From Candidatus Cloacimonadota bacterium (lineage in GTDB: Bacteria > Cloacimonadota > Cloacimonadia > Cloacimonadales > Cloacimonadaceae), in the NCBI GenBank assembly GCA_028681035.1, contig JAQUJJ010000050.1:1-23789 (forward strand): a stretch of DNA of 23,789 bases, read 5' to 3'. Each line of letters starts with the position of its first letter. Positions within the stretch are counted from its first letter, which is position 1. Positions 1 to 9,437 of this stretch are shown piece after piece. The position numbers and the translations under genes are program-made. Under the pieces are notes generated by a model. That model searched no databases. It was not told the origin of the DNA and saw nothing but the letters and a program-made list of their open reading frames with translations.

Positions 1-702
1 TTGATGTGTGGCATCTTCATAATCGTAGGATGTGCTAAGCTGCTTAATCTCAACAGTAAAAGCTTCGATGGCAGAGTGGGAGATGTCCTTCAGATATGTT
101 TCTATATCTGCTATCTTAGCTTCAGCAGCAGCATATTCTTTTTCGAATTCCTGTAATGTGTGATGATGGAAACTGAATGTATCCGCTTCTAGAGCAGGAC
201 TGCCATCGTTGGTTAGAACCACGAAATAAAGTATGCCGTTTCGCTCGTTGATTATCTGAATTGGATACTGCTCTTCCCACTCTTTGTTAAAATGGTTTTT
301 GAGGCAATAATGAAAGTCGATGCTTAAACCATATTCACGCAGCTTATGCATTAAAGCATAGTCAAAATGTCCCCAAGGTTCAAGATCACGTATCTGCTTA
401 CGAGTTTGCTCAAGATGACGGGTTAGACCCTCTTTTTCTTCTCTTGCTTTGGAGATCTTGTTAAATAGAGCTTTTGTAGGGAGGGGATTGGCAATCTTTT
501 GCGAATCTGAATTAAGCTTAGTGAGAAACTTTGTGCACTCCAGATAGTCTTTTATAAGCTCTTGGTTCTGAATTTGAGTGGGTGTTTTATCTTCGCTGTT
601 ACGAATGATATGTACAACACCAAGCTTTTGTAAATCGCTTAAAAAAGCTTCGTAATCAAGATGGTATAATACAAAAGAGTATTTCCTCATCTTTTCTATC
701 AT
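1..702 (-). CDS. atpI: V-type ATP synthase subunit I, N-terminal part (cut by window edge)
   Basis: This is the stator/membrane subunit of the rotary V/A-type ATPase (equivalent of eukaryotic subunit a), which forms the ion half-channels with the K ring. Only the first 234 codons are present; the reading frame is open through position 1. The protein starts MIEKMRKYSFVLYHLDYE and continues LQKLGVVHI, the N-terminal pattern typical of subunit I. A charged, heptad-like region follows, expected for the cytoplasmic stalk-binding domain; the membrane helices would lie beyond the edge. The start codon overlaps the stop of subunit D (ATGA), showing translational coupling. The coupling ion (H+ or Na+) cannot be judged because the channel part and subunit K are not in the window. 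Confidence 0.9.
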   Translation of the reverse strand, partial: MIEKMRKYSFVLYHLDYEAFLSDLQKLGVVHIIRNSEDKTPTQIQNQELIKDYLECTKFLTKLNSDSQKIANPLPTKALFNKISKAREEKEGLTRHLEQTRKQIRDLEPWGHFDYALMHKLREYGLSIDFHYCLKNHFNKEWEEQYPIQIINERNGILYFVVLTNDGSPALEADTFSFHHHTLQEFEKEYAAAEAKIADIETYLKDISHSAIEAFTVEIKQLSTSYDYEDATHQ

Positions 703-1298
703 GCTTCAGCCTCCCTGTCCAAGCGGGTTTTAAGAATTTTTTGCCCGGCTTTTGAGAGGTTCTCTTCATCCTCAAGAAAACGTTTTATTCTAAGGATTGC
801 TTCTTCAAAAGCAGGGATTTGTACTTTTTCATAGAGGTTTACCTTCTGGGTAGTCTTCTTGCGAACCTGCTCGAGGATTTGCATCTTACGCACAAAGAAT
901 TCACGCTCAATCTGGAGGCGGGAAAGCTCTTGCAGCAAAGTAATTCCTTCCGGAAACCAAGAGGGAGCATTAAAGAGGTTATAATCAGGGACATCGTACT
1001 CTATGTCGCCAAGTAGTGGCGTCTTTACTCCTGCAATCTTACGAGTGCTAATCTCAACGTGCTTAATATTTAGTAAGTTGGGATCGAACTCCACCCAAAG
1101 CTTCATAAATGAATCCAGCTCCTCGGTACGCATTCTTACCAGATTATCCAGTTCAGCGGCTTTATCTCTGGCTTTTTTTACTTCCAATCGCAAAGCAGAT
1201 TCCTTGTTTTTAAGCGTTGGTAAAGCTTTTTGCCGAATCCCCAATTGCTTAATAAGCTGTAGTTGAGATATTTTGTTATACTGAATTTTCAGGTTCAT
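699..1298 (-). CDS. atpD: V-type ATP synthase subunit D (central stalk)
   Basis: Central rotor shaft of the V/A-ATPase, linking the catalytic A3B3 head to the membrane ring. The protein is about 199 residues and almost entirely helical in appearance, with long charged coiled-coil stretches at both ends (KKARDKAAELDNLVRMRTEE near the N-terminus, a basic/acidic helix ending LKTRLDREAEA) around a shorter middle segment, as in the D family. I chose the ATG at 1298-1296 because it overlaps the subunit B stop in an ATGA arrangement like the D/I junction and has a GGGAAAAGG purine run just upstream. A TTG at 1310 would add four residues (MGKG) and is less likely. No separate F subunit gene lies beside it. 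Confidence 0.93.
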   Translation of the reverse strand: MNLKIQYNKISQLQLIKQLGIRQKALPTLKNKESALRLEVKKARDKAAELDNLVRMRTEELDSFMKLWVEFDPNLLNIKHVEISTRKIAGVKTPLLGDIEYDVPDYNLFNAPSWFPEGITLLQELSRLQIEREFFVRKMQILEQVRKKTTQKVNLYEKVQIPAFEEAILRIKRFLEDEENLSKAGQKILKTRLDREAEA

Positions 1299-2617
1299 GC
1301 CTTTTCCCAATGCAAGTTCATGATTTCGTCTTTGATGCCGATTTCAGCTTTGTTGAAGAAACGGCGGAATAGATCCCATGTTACATCCAACATCTCGTCG
1401 GTAGTCAAGTTCACATCAATGGCAAGGATGTTTTCAGAGTATTCTTTGGCAAATTGTAGTACGCGTTCATCATAGTCAGACAAATCAAAGCCGTTTTCAA
1501 GCTTTGTTTTTGCATTTGCAGCATCAGCATACAAGCGCACCGCAGTATTCATCACTTGAGGATGGTCGGCACGGGTCTTAACGCCAATAACTAATTGTTT
1601 CAAGCGAGAAAGAGAGCGGAAGGGATCTACAATTACTTTAGCAATATCAGAATCCCTTTTTAAAAATAGCTGCCCTTCAGTGATGTATCCAGTGTTATCG
1701 GGAATTGCGTGTGTGATATCCCCACCGGAAAGTGTTGTAACAGCAATAATAGTAATTGAACCACCGTCAGGAAATTGCACGGCTTTTTCGTATAACTTGG
1801 CAAGGTCGCTATATAGCGAACCTGGCATACTGTCCTTGGAAGGTATCTGATCCATACGATTTGATACAATACTTAAGGCATCACAATAAAGGGTCATATC
1901 TGTTAACAGTACCAGCACCTTTTCGTTTTTCTCAAGGGCAAAATATTCGGCAGCAGCAAGTGCCATATTCGGCACTAATAGGCGTTCTACTGTAGGGTCT
2001 TCAGTGGTGTTTACAAAAGAAACAATGCGGTCTATAACACCAGCGTTTTCAAAGGTATTCTTATACAATAAATAGTCGTCGTTTGAAAGCCCCATGCCAC
2101 CTAATATGATTTTATCACTTTCTGCTCTTAAAGCCACCATAGCCATCACTTCGTTGTAGGGTTGGTCTGGATCGGCAAAGAAAGGTATCTTTTGCCCTGT
2201 AACAAGAGTGTTATTAAGATCAATACCAGCTATACCAGTTGCAATAAGCTCTGAAGGTTGTTTGCGACGAACGGGATTAACAGAGGGTCCGCCAATCTCC
2301 ACTTCTGTGCCATCAATATCTGGTCCACCATCAATGGGATTGCCATAAGCGTTGAAGAATCGTCCACCTAATTGTTCGCTTACTTTAAGCGTGGGAGGTT
2401 TTCCAAAGAACACCACTTCAGCATCAGTTCCCACGCCTTCAGTTCCAGCAAATATCTGTAAGGTTACAGAGTCCCCCAGTATTTTTACAACCTGTGCAAG
2501 GCGTCCTGCAACAGTAGCCAGTTCTTCATTGCCGACGCCACTTGCAGTAATTGAGCAAGTTGCCTTGGTTATCTGATTTAGCTTAGTATATATCTTTTGA
2601 AAAGCTTGAGTTGCCAT
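1295..2617 (-). CDS. atpB: V-type ATP synthase subunit B (non-catalytic head subunit)
   Basis: Non-catalytic nucleotide-binding subunit that alternates with A in the soluble A3B3 head. The 440 residues match the usual family length. It has the N-terminal beta-barrel, then the RecA-like core with FADPDQPYNEVMAMVALRAE, and the conserved stretch LTDMTLYCDALSIVSNRMDQ. In place of a Walker A glycine-lysine loop it has LVTGQKIPFFADP, as expected for B. A clear ribosome binding site (AGGAG, 8 nt upstream) precedes the ATG, and the start overlaps the stop of subunit A by one base (TAATG). It ends with an ATGA overlap into subunit D. Confidence 0.96.
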   Translation of the reverse strand: MATQAFQKIYTKLNQITKATCSITASGVGNEELATVAGRLAQVVKILGDSVTLQIFAGTEGVGTDAEVVFFGKPPTLKVSEQLGGRFFNAYGNPIDGGPDIDGTEVEIGGPSVNPVRRKQPSELIATGIAGIDLNNTLVTGQKIPFFADPDQPYNEVMAMVALRAESDKIILGGMGLSNDDYLLYKNTFENAGVIDRIVSFVNTTEDPTVERLLVPNMALAAAEYFALEKNEKVLVLLTDMTLYCDALSIVSNRMDQIPSKDSMPGSLYSDLAKLYEKAVQFPDGGSITIIAVTTLSGGDITHAIPDNTGYITEGQLFLKRDSDIAKVIVDPFRSLSRLKQLVIGVKTRADHPQVMNTAVRLYADAANAKTKLENGFDLSDYDERVLQFAKEYSENILAIDVNLTTDEMLDVTWDLFRRFFNKAEIGIKDEIMNLHWEKA

Positions 2618-4371
2618 TATTTAGCTCTCCTTTCTTCAACTACATTGTTAAGTTCAGATTCGTATCTTTTAAAGTCTGGGTGCTCAAACTCCACATAGTT
2701 CATCTGCTTGCAGAGATTTATCATTTTGATGTAATAAGGCATAACTTCTTCAAATGTTTCAAAATGAAACTCCGTATGGCACAAACCAAGGATAAGCTCA
2801 AGCATATACTTCTGGCGACTCATGGGAGTGGATTGGTCCACTTTATCAAAACCATCTTGTTGAAGGATAATCTTATCAATAAGTTCACTTTTCCATTGCT
2901 TGTCATGGTACGCAAGCGGGACTCCATCATCGCCAAGAATGTTAATCTGTTCTTGTGCTTCTTTGCCGCGCAGCAGTATATTCTTGGCTATGTTTACCTC
3001 ATTCACCCAATTTGGGCTTACATTTGCATTCAGGTATGCTATCACTTCAGGATATTCCAGATATTTGCTATACGAATCAATGGGATCAACTGCTGGGTAG
3101 CGTTTACTATCAGCTCTTGCTTGTGATAGAGCGTAGAAACACCTGGCTGCTTTTTTAGTGGATTCGGTGACAGGTTCTTTCAGGTTTCCACCAGCAGGGG
3201 AAACAGTTCCAATAAAGGTAATTGAACCAGTTGTATCATTGTTCAAAAGGACAAATCCCGCCCGAGCATAGAAACTGGAAACAATGGCTGGCAAATCCAT
3301 AGGGAATGCATCAGGTCCAGGCAGTTCTTCCATACGGTTGCTCATCTCTCTTAGTGCTTGTGCCCATCTTGAAGTAGAATCTGCAAGCAACAGCACTTTT
3401 AAGCCCATGTTGCGATAATACTCGGCAATGGTCATGGCAGTATATACAGATGCTTCACGTGCAGCCACAGGCATGTTTGAGGTATTACAGATAATAATGG
3501 TTCTTTCCATCAATTTGCGTCCGGTACGTGGGTCATCCAGTTCAGGGAATTCTACAAACAGCTCCACCACTTCGTTGGCACGTTCACCGCAGGCAGCTAC
3601 GATAATTAAATCTGCATCGGCATTTTTGGAGATAGCGTGTTGCAAAACAGTTTTGCCTGCTCCAAAGGGACCAGGGATAAAGCCTGTTCCACCTTCCACC
3701 ATGGGGTTCAAAGTATCCATTGTACGAACCCCTGTTTCGAGCAGTTTATAGGGTCTTGGCTTTTCTTTATAGGATTTAATAGGCACTTTAACCGGCCATC
3801 TTTGTATCATACTAATTGGAATATCCTTGCCTTCTTTATCTGTAAGCACGGCTATTGTATCGGAGATTTTGTATTCCGCTTCTGCAACGATGCTCTTTAC
3901 TACATACTCTTCAGTAAACGAAAAAGGCACCATAATCTTGTGGCTAATCCAGCTTTCCGGAACGCTACCAAGCCAGTCGCCGCCGCTAACACGGTCTCCA
4001 GCTTTGGCTATGGGAGTGAACTTCCACACCGAATCTTCATCAAGAGGATCAGTATATTCGCCTCTGGTGAGATACACCCCTTCCATTTTATTGAGGTCAT
4101 TCTGAAGTCCGTCATAGTTTTTGGAGAGCATTCCAGGACCTAGCTTAACTTCCAGCATATGTTCTGTAAACTCTACTGTATCACCGGGTCTTAGCCCGCG
4201 AGTGCTTTCATAAACCTGAGTATAAGCAATGTTACCCATTACCTTGATTACTTCTGCCATTAGTTTCACCCCGTCGAGATCTATGAAACAAATCTCATTC
4301 TGGGATACAGGTCCGGAAACTTCCACCTGTACTAAATTAGCAATGATTCCTTTTACGATACCTTTGGTCAT
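2617..4371 (-). CDS. atpA: V-type ATP synthase subunit A (catalytic head subunit)
   Basis: Catalytic ATP-hydrolysing or synthesising subunit of the V/A-type rotary ATPase. The 584 residues show an N-terminal barrel, the family-specific non-homologous insert (about residues 110-190) and the RecA core. The Walker A loop GPFGAGKT is at about residues 234-241, and the catalytic glutamate lies in GERANE at about 262-267. Other landmarks are LLADSTSRWAQALREMSNRM and the GTVSPAGGN segment. The P-loop has Ala where many family members have Ser (GPFGSGKT), a mild difference. The gene follows the DUF2764 gene by 15 nt and overlaps subunit B by one base. The presence of the A-type insert separates it from F-ATPase beta. 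Confidence 0.97.
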   Translation of the reverse strand: MTKGIVKGIIANLVQVEVSGPVSQNEICFIDLDGVKLMAEVIKVMGNIAYTQVYESTRGLRPGDTVEFTEHMLEVKLGPGMLSKNYDGLQNDLNKMEGVYLTRGEYTDPLDEDSVWKFTPIAKAGDRVSGGDWLGSVPESWISHKIMVPFSFTEEYVVKSIVAEAEYKISDTIAVLTDKEGKDIPISMIQRWPVKVPIKSYKEKPRPYKLLETGVRTMDTLNPMVEGGTGFIPGPFGAGKTVLQHAISKNADADLIIVAACGERANEVVELFVEFPELDDPRTGRKLMERTIIICNTSNMPVAAREASVYTAMTIAEYYRNMGLKVLLLADSTSRWAQALREMSNRMEELPGPDAFPMDLPAIVSSFYARAGFVLLNNDTTGSITFIGTVSPAGGNLKEPVTESTKKAARCFYALSQARADSKRYPAVDPIDSYSKYLEYPEVIAYLNANVSPNWVNEVNIAKNILLRGKEAQEQINILGDDGVPLAYHDKQWKSELIDKIILQQDGFDKVDQSTPMSRQKYMLELILGLCHTEFHFETFEEVMPYYIKMINLCKQMNYVEFEHPDFKRYESELNNVVEERRAK

Positions 4372-4386
4372 ATCTATTACCTTCTG

Positions 4387-5271
4387 CTATTTTCTGATGC
4401 TTTTAATGTTAAATTCTTCGGGGAAAGTAAAGCTGTTTTCCATGGCGTTCAGTGTATCGTGGAAAATCTCTTTACCAAGATGGGGATCAGCCTTCAACCA
4501 TCGGTTCAGTATGCGCAACTTACTATAATAACCCAGAATACGGTCTATAGTAAAGTAATTGAAGAAATTCTGATTATCAATCCATTTCCAGCGCAGGATA
4601 TCATAACCTCGTTCACGGTAGAGAATGTTATTTTGCTCATAAACTCGCACTATGCTATCAAAAAGTTCATCAGCTTTGCCTAAACCAAAATCTGCTGCAT
4701 GGCTTTTCGCCAAGCTTTCCACCATCTCGCTTTCACCAATAAGGTATTGGGTATAAGGAAGATTGAATTTTCTTCCATTAATAGCAGATAGAATGCTGCG
4801 TATATGTGCATCATAGGCAAACCATTTTTTGATAAACTCGTTGTTAAAATTAGCAGTCCAATCGTAGAAGGCAATTAGTAACTCGTGTTCGGTTTTAGAA
4901 AAAGGCTGTATCTCTTCTTGAGTCAATACAATACTGATTATTGGTGCGATAAAACTTGGTATATGCGCAAATTGCTCTGGGGTAGCCAAACCGTGATTTT
5001 CAGTTTTATCCTTGAGATAAACAAGGTATTCTTCCCAATATTTCTGTGTGTGTAAGCATTCAGGATTAAAGTCTTTCTCTGTTTTGTATAGAATACTAAG
5101 TAAGGTGTCTAACTCTGATGTTAAGTGTAATATCTCCAAACAAGCGTAATCAGAAACACTCAGTTGAGCTTTTGCATCAATGCTGAATTTCTCTAAATCA
5201 CAGCTTAACTTAGTATCCTCGAAAGCCAGATTAGGCAATCCAGAGATAAAATAGTAGTAATCCTGGCTCAT
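4387..5271 (-). CDS. DUF2764 family protein, probable V-ATPase subunit C-like component
   Basis: A 294-residue protein starting MSQDYYYFISGLPNLAFED, the characteristic opening of the DUF2764 family. To my knowledge this family is found in V-type ATPase operons of Bacteroidetes, Chlamydiae and spirochaetes, between subunits E and A. Its location here is exactly that, 3 nt after E and 15 nt before A, where other operons carry subunit C. It lacks a signal peptide or membrane helix and looks mostly helical, with aromatic- and acid-rich segments. By position it is inferred to act as the connector between central stalk and ring (the job of subunit C/d), but this function is not proved by sequence. 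Family assignment is firm; the role is inference. Confidence 0.85.
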   Translation of the reverse strand: MSQDYYYFISGLPNLAFEDTKLSCDLEKFSIDAKAQLSVSDYACLEILHLTSELDTLLSILYKTEKDFNPECLHTQKYWEEYLVYLKDKTENHGLATPEQFAHIPSFIAPIISIVLTQEEIQPFSKTEHELLIAFYDWTANFNNEFIKKWFAYDAHIRSILSAINGRKFNLPYTQYLIGESEMVESLAKSHAADFGLGKADELFDSIVRVYEQNNILYRERGYDILRWKWIDNQNFFNYFTIDRILGYYSKLRILNRWLKADPHLGKEIFHDTLNAMENSFTFPEEFNIKSIRK

Positions 5272-5274
5272 GGC

Positions 5275-5880
5275 TCAATTACCAAAGAGAATCTCTTTGG
5301 AGCGAGGACGCAAGTAAGTTTTGAACAAATTGGCAAAATCTTCATCAGTGAAACTAATTTTATAAGTTCCATCGGCGGGAGATATCTCAAATCCGCGTTT
5401 CATTACTGGACTAAAATCTACCATTAGCTTTCCATCGAAGATATCCTTGATGGATTTGATAAAGAACTCGTCTAATAGGGGTTTCATAGTTTCACTGATA
5501 ACTATGTTCCCGCTGCCAGGGTTTGCCTTCCATGCACTTAAACTTTCGAGAATGAGTTTTTTCAGGAAATCGGCATCGTTGAAAGTGTTGCTCAATTTCT
5601 TAGCTAATGTTTCATCAAGAACAAGCTCAATAATACTTTGTTTTACAACACTAATACTATGATTTGAAGCCATTTGAAGGTCTGAATCTGTGTTTTTCTT
5701 TAAATCACGGGCTTTCTTTTCGGATAATTGAATAGTTTTATCCGCTTCAATATTTGCCTTACTGATTATTTCCTCAGCTTTGGCTTTTGCTGCGCTGATA
5801 ATCTTTTCTGCTTCAGCGGTTGCTTTGGTTACACCCTCGTCATACACGCGTTTTAAAAGGTCTTGTAACTGGTCGCTCAT
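5275..5880 (-). CDS. atpE: V-type ATP synthase subunit E (peripheral stalk)
   Basis: Peripheral stalk subunit of the V/A-type ATPase, first gene of the operon. The 201 residues have the expected two-part form: an N-terminal Ala/Lys/Glu-rich coiled coil (AEKIISAAKAKAEEIISKAN and on to about residue 70) and a C-terminal globular part containing VDFSPVMKRGFEIS and FANLFKTYLRPRSKEILFG. The start is supported by GGAG about 9 nt upstream of the ATG. No gene for the coiled-coil partner G (H) lies upstream, which fits operons of the DUF2764 type. The gene is 112 nt downstream of glmM on the same strand, so either a new promoter or read-through is possible. Confidence 0.93.
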   Translation of the reverse strand: MSDQLQDLLKRVYDEGVTKATAEAEKIISAAKAKAEEIISKANIEADKTIQLSEKKARDLKKNTDSDLQMASNHSISVVKQSIIELVLDETLAKKLSNTFNDADFLKKLILESLSAWKANPGSGNIVISETMKPLLDEFFIKSIKDIFDGKLMVDFSPVMKRGFEISPADGTYKISFTDEDFANLFKTYLRPRSKEILFGN

Positions 5881-5912
5881 ATTTAATCTCCAGCATTATC
5901 ACTTTAAACTAC

Positions 5913-5940
5913 TCAATATTAAAACTGTATTTTGTGTCAA
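5913..5940 (-). promoter_or_regulatory. candidate promoter of the V-ATPase operon
   Basis: On the minus strand TTGACA (5940-5935) is followed after 16 nt by TATTGA (5918-5913), about 33 nt before the start codon of subunit E. The -35-like box is perfect; the -10-like box is weak. The same CTTGAC box occurs upstream of other transcription units in the window. Confidence 0.4.
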
Positions 5941-5992
5941 GTTCAAGCTTGCGAAAATACAGAAACATCTAAAATTCTATGCTTTTTCTAGT

Positions 5993-7372
5993 TCACTTCT
6001 TTAGCGATGCAATGTTTGTAAGTTTGCCAATAACATCATCACAAATCATGCGGGATTGCTCTGCACTTTCGCTTTCCACATACACACGAATTATTGGTTC
6101 TGTACCAGATTTGCGGATATGTATCCAGTGTTTTTCAGCTATAGCCTTTATTCCATCCCTAGTGTCCAGTTCGTAAGAGCCAAACAAATCAGGAACTGCT
6201 GCAATAACTGTATCCATCATATCTGCTGCGAAACTTACCTTGTCCTTAGCAAAATAGTACTTGGGCAGACTTTCTACCAATTCGGAAATACTTTTTCCAC
6301 TCTCAGAGATTAAAGCCAAAATCAAAGCAATGCCCGCAAGAGCATCTCGAGTATAATGGACTTCGGGGCAAATAATACCGCCGTTTCCTTCTCCACCGAT
6401 GGGGGAGAGCAGCTCTTGCATTTTCTTGCCAACGTTTATCTCACCAATTCTGGTGCGATGCACCTTAACCCCATATTTTGCAGCAATGTCTTCTGAAATC
6501 ATTGAAGAACTAAGGTTCACTACAATATCACCAGGTTTCTTAGGTAAAACAAACAACGCCGCCAAAGCAATGCTAAGCTCTTCACCTATGCAAGTGCCTT
6601 TGTTAGAAACTATGGATAGCCTATCCACATCTGGATCGGTAGCAAAGCCTATATCAGCACCATAAAAGCGTACTGCCTCTTCAAGCTGTTGCAGGTTTTC
6701 GTTTAATGGTTCTGCAGGATGAGCAAACACTCCTGTAGGTTCACTATTAATCTCATACACTATACAGCCAAGCTGGTTTAGCAACAAAGGTGTAGTTAAA
6801 CCACCAGCACCGTTAACAGAATCTATAACTACCTTGATGTGTTTAGATTTAATTAGTTCCACGTCAATATATGGGATGGCAAGAACTTTTGCTATATGCC
6901 TTTGAATAGATTCATTATCTTGAATTAAATGACCAATAGAATCCCATGCTGACCACTGGATTGGCTCTTCTACTCCCGCCAGAAACTCAACGGCTTTTAT
7001 TGCAGAAAGGAACATTCCATCTGCATCAACGAATTTCATCGCATTCCATTCTGGAGGATTGTGAGAAGCCGTTATAGAGATGCCGCCAATAGCATCAGAC
7101 TGCTCAACGGCAAGCAACACAGTAGGGGTGGATACAATACCCAAATCAACCACTTCAAAGCCTAAGCTGATTAGGGCTGCGGCTATGCTGTGTAACATTG
7201 CCAAACCTGTGGTGCGGGAATCTCTGCCCACTATCATTTTTAAAGGTTGATTGGGGTAGCTTTGCTTTTGGTAATTGGCAAATCGCGCCACATATTTTTG
7301 CACTATAAAAGGGTTAAGGGTGTCTGCAAAGACACCCCTAACGCCGCTAACGCCAGTCATTAGCTTGCTCAT
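5993..7372 (-). CDS. glmM: phosphoglucosamine mutase (alpha-D-phosphohexomutase family)
   Basis: Interconverts glucosamine-6-phosphate and glucosamine-1-phosphate for UDP-GlcNAc and peptidoglycan/LPS synthesis, in the cytoplasm. All four phosphohexomutase signatures are visible in the 459 residues: the phosphoserine loop TASHNP (about 101-106, Ser103), the metal loop DPDVDR (about 246-251), the sugar loop GGEGNGG (about 326-332) and the phosphate site RKSGTEP (about 420-426). The N-terminus SGVRGV and length fit the archaeal/Bacteroidetes-like GlmM branch rather than long phosphoglucomutases. A phosphomannomutase specificity cannot be excluded from sequence alone. It starts 6 nt after the stop of the parvulin gene, so the two are probably one transcript. 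Confidence 0.87.
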   Translation of the reverse strand: MSKLMTGVSGVRGVFADTLNPFIVQKYVARFANYQKQSYPNQPLKMIVGRDSRTTGLAMLHSIAAALISLGFEVVDLGIVSTPTVLLAVEQSDAIGGISITASHNPPEWNAMKFVDADGMFLSAIKAVEFLAGVEEPIQWSAWDSIGHLIQDNESIQRHIAKVLAIPYIDVELIKSKHIKVVIDSVNGAGGLTTPLLLNQLGCIVYEINSEPTGVFAHPAEPLNENLQQLEEAVRFYGADIGFATDPDVDRLSIVSNKGTCIGEELSIALAALFVLPKKPGDIVVNLSSSMISEDIAAKYGVKVHRTRIGEINVGKKMQELLSPIGGEGNGGIICPEVHYTRDALAGIALILALISESGKSISELVESLPKYYFAKDKVSFAADMMDTVIAAVPDLFGSYELDTRDGIKAIAEKHWIHIRKSGTEPIIRVYVESESAEQSRMICDDVIGKLTNIASLKK

Positions 7373-7378
7373 AACTTA

Positions 7379-9169
7379 TTACATTCCAAATTTAGCGCGG
7401 TTATCTACGATTACTGATCCCTTTTTATAGGCATCGTACCAGCGGTTCCATGCAGCATCTTCCATGCGTTTACGTATGGTTTCCTGATTATCTTTATCTT
7501 TGCTGAATGCATTGAAATCTGGAACCTGCCGTTCGTTCGCAGTAACAATAAAGCTACCCTCTTTCGTGCTGATTAGCCCGGAAGTCTCGCCAGCTTTCAT
7601 TTTCAGTACTGCGGCAGTAAAATCTTCAGAAACGCCAACTTCAGGAATATTAGAGCCTTTTTTATGCTGATTTAAGTCAATTATTTTCCATCCATCTTTT
7701 ACCGCTTCTGTAAAATACGTTCCAGAGGTATTCTTGGCGACAAAGGCTTCTGCTTGTGTCTTAATATTGGCGATTTTCTTTTCTTTTTCAAGCTGATACT
7801 TAATGCGCAATTTAACCTTTTCAAAATCTTCGTAATACACTTTCTTATTATCGGTCAATTGAGCTATCACCTTACGCTTTTGCTGGTCAGTAAGTAAATC
7901 GGATACGGCTTTCTCTTTGCCGCTACGCATAAACTCGGACATTGCGGGTAAGCTTCCAATACCGGAAATGTATTCCTCATCGTGTCCCACCCAATCACTT
8001 TCTGATATTTCCATTTTAAGCTCTTTGGCTGCTTTATCGATACCCATTTTTTTAATCATTTTCTTAGCTTTTTCTGCATTATCTGCCAATAATTCTCTGG
8101 TTGCATCAGAGGGTTCTACCTTCAGCAGAATATGGCTTGCTTTCAACTTAGGACCTTCGGGGCTAGTGCCTAAGCTATCGCTGCGAATAATGTGCCAACC
8201 AAAGCTGGTTTTTACTGGTTTTGAGATTCCGCCAACTGGCAGTGCAAAAGCTGCTGCTTCAAATTCGGGAACCATTTGTCCTTTACCGAATTCACCTAGT
8301 GAACCACCATTATCTTTGGAACCTGGGTCTTCAGAATATTCCGCTGCTAATGCGGCAAAATCTTCGCCTCTGGTAGCTCGGTTATAAATTTGCTCAGCGG
8401 TTTTCTTCATATCCGCAAAGTCTTTATCAGAAGGCTTTTCTTCAAAAGCGATATATTTAATCTTGGAGGCAGGACCTTTTTTGAACTCAGTCTCTTTGTT
8501 TTTGTCATAATAGCTTTTAATTTCGGTATCGGCAATTGTTACAGGTGCTGATTTATTGTGATCAAACCAAATTACTTTACCGGTTACAGTGTCATTTTCT
8601 TTAGCATATTCAGCTTTAAGGCTGTCCGCTGTTATTCCGGCTTTTGCTTTTATCTTATCTTGAAGAATCTGGCGAGGCAGATAGCCACGAACATAATCTT
8701 CCATCATCACAAAAAACTCGGGGTTGTTTTTCAGGGCAGTCAAATACTTCAATTTATCGAATCTACCATTAGTTTGCAAAGATTCGTTTTGCATCAATTC
8801 TTGGGGAGGGTTATTTTGCATTTCCACAAGTATATCATTTTCTTTAATCTTAATTCTATTTTTCTTGATCATCTGCTCCCAAAGGATATCATCAACCAAA
8901 GATTGCCATGCTTGATTTTCTAGGCTTTTACGAGTATTATCATCAAGAGGCTGGTTTTTATACATCTCAGCGTAACGATCATACATTTGCTGAATCTTTG
9001 CTTGGTACATCTCTACGGTAATCTTTTTCTCATTCACTTTCCCCAGATAGCCCTTGTTAAACATGGTGTCAAACATGCCACCCAAGCCCATAGCACCCAT
9101 CCCCAGGATGAAGATAACCGCTACGGCTATAGTGATTAATTTCTGTTGCTTTCTTAGTTGTTCGAGCAT
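7379..9169 (-). CDS. ppiD: membrane-anchored parvulin-type peptidyl-prolyl isomerase (PpiD/SurA-like)
   Basis: Periplasmic folding factor tethered to the inner membrane. It has about 596 residues. A short cytoplasmic N-terminus ([10 protein letters not shown]) is followed by one transmembrane helix (about 11-31), a SurA-N-like chaperone region (about 40-170), and a complete parvulin domain (about 235-330) with [30 protein letters not shown] and FGWHIIR. A second, incomplete parvulin-like start follows ([10 protein letters not shown] near 344). The start at 9169 is preferred because GGAGG sits 7 nt upstream and gives a clean membrane anchor; an in-frame ATG at 9229 would add 20 residues. Expected role is helping outer-membrane and secreted proteins fold after Sec export. 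It heads a unit with glmM. Confidence 0.88.
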   Translation of the reverse strand: MLEQLRKQQKLITIAVAVIFILGMGAMGLGGMFDTMFNKGYLGKVNEKKITVEMYQAKIQQMYDRYAEMYKNQPLDDNTRKSLENQAWQSLVDDILWEQMIKKNRIKIKENDILVEMQNNPPQELMQNESLQTNGRFDKLKYLTALKNNPEFFVMMEDYVRGYLPRQILQDKIKAKAGITADSLKAEYAKENDTVTGKVIWFDHNKSAPVTIADTEIKSYYDKNKETEFKKGPASKIKYIAFEEKPSDKDFADMKKTAEQIYNRATRGEDFAALAAEYSEDPGSKDNGGSLGEFGKGQMVPEFEAAAFALPVGGISKPVKTSFGWHIIRSDSLGTSPEGPKLKASHILLKVEPSDATRELLADNAEKAKKMIKKMGIDKAAKELKMEISESDWVGHDEEYISGIGSLPAMSEFMRSGKEKAVSDLLTDQQKRKVIAQLTDNKKVYYEDFEKVKLRIKYQLEKEKKIANIKTQAEAFVAKNTSGTYFTEAVKDGWKIIDLNQHKKGSNIPEVGVSEDFTAAVLKMKAGETSGLISTKEGSFIVTANERQVPDFNAFSKDKDNQETIRKRMEDAAWNRWYDAYKKGSVIVDNRAKFGM

Positions 9170-9210
9170 TTCTATCCTCCACATCGGGTCTAATTTATCT
9201 AATGCAAGCC

Positions 9211-9238
9211 ATAATTTTAAAATCACCATTTAAGACAA
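9211..9238 (-). promoter_or_regulatory. weak candidate promoter of ppiD-glmM
   Basis: On the minus strand TTGTCT (9238-9233) is followed after 16 nt by AATTAT (9216-9211), about 42 nt before the ppiD start. It is a one-mismatch relative of the CTTGAC box seen upstream of six other units. The -10 match is poor. Confidence 0.25.
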
Positions 9239-9372
9239 GGGATTTTTTTAAACTTTGCCAAATTGAGCCAAAGCACAATAACATAAAGTGATAAATCAGC
9301 AGGTGATATCTGCTCACAGAGATTTCCAAACTAATACTATAACTTTGACCATTTAGGTTAGCTTGTGCTTGA

Positions 9373-9437
9373 ATTGTCCTATCATTGCCCACCCAATGCC
9401 CACGACAAGGGCAATGAGTGGGCAATGATAGGGCAAT
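9373..9437. repeat. long perfect-type palindrome (20-bp arms)
   Basis: Arms 9373-9392 and 9418-9437 are inverted repeats of 20 bp with a single C/T difference that still allows a G-U pair in RNA. The inner 15 bp (CCTATCATTGCCCAC) pair perfectly. Between the arms AATGCCC and GGGCAAT-like segments add a partial inner stem. There is no T-run on either side, so it is not a standard intrinsic terminator. It sits between the end of mnmA and the promoter side of ppiD. The rest of the 447-base gap 9170-9616 holds this palindrome, the ppiD promoter candidate and the repeat element at 9459, and I see no gene in it. Confidence 0.75.

Noticed and set aside
9195..9229. Longer N-terminus for the parvulin protein (ATG at 9229)
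   Set aside because: The ATG at 9169 has a strong GGAGG at proper spacing and places the membrane anchor near the N-terminus as in PpiD.
9373..9437. Rho-independent terminator for mnmA or ppiD
   Set aside because: The stem is long but no T-run follows on either strand, and the position is 180 bases past the mnmA stop.
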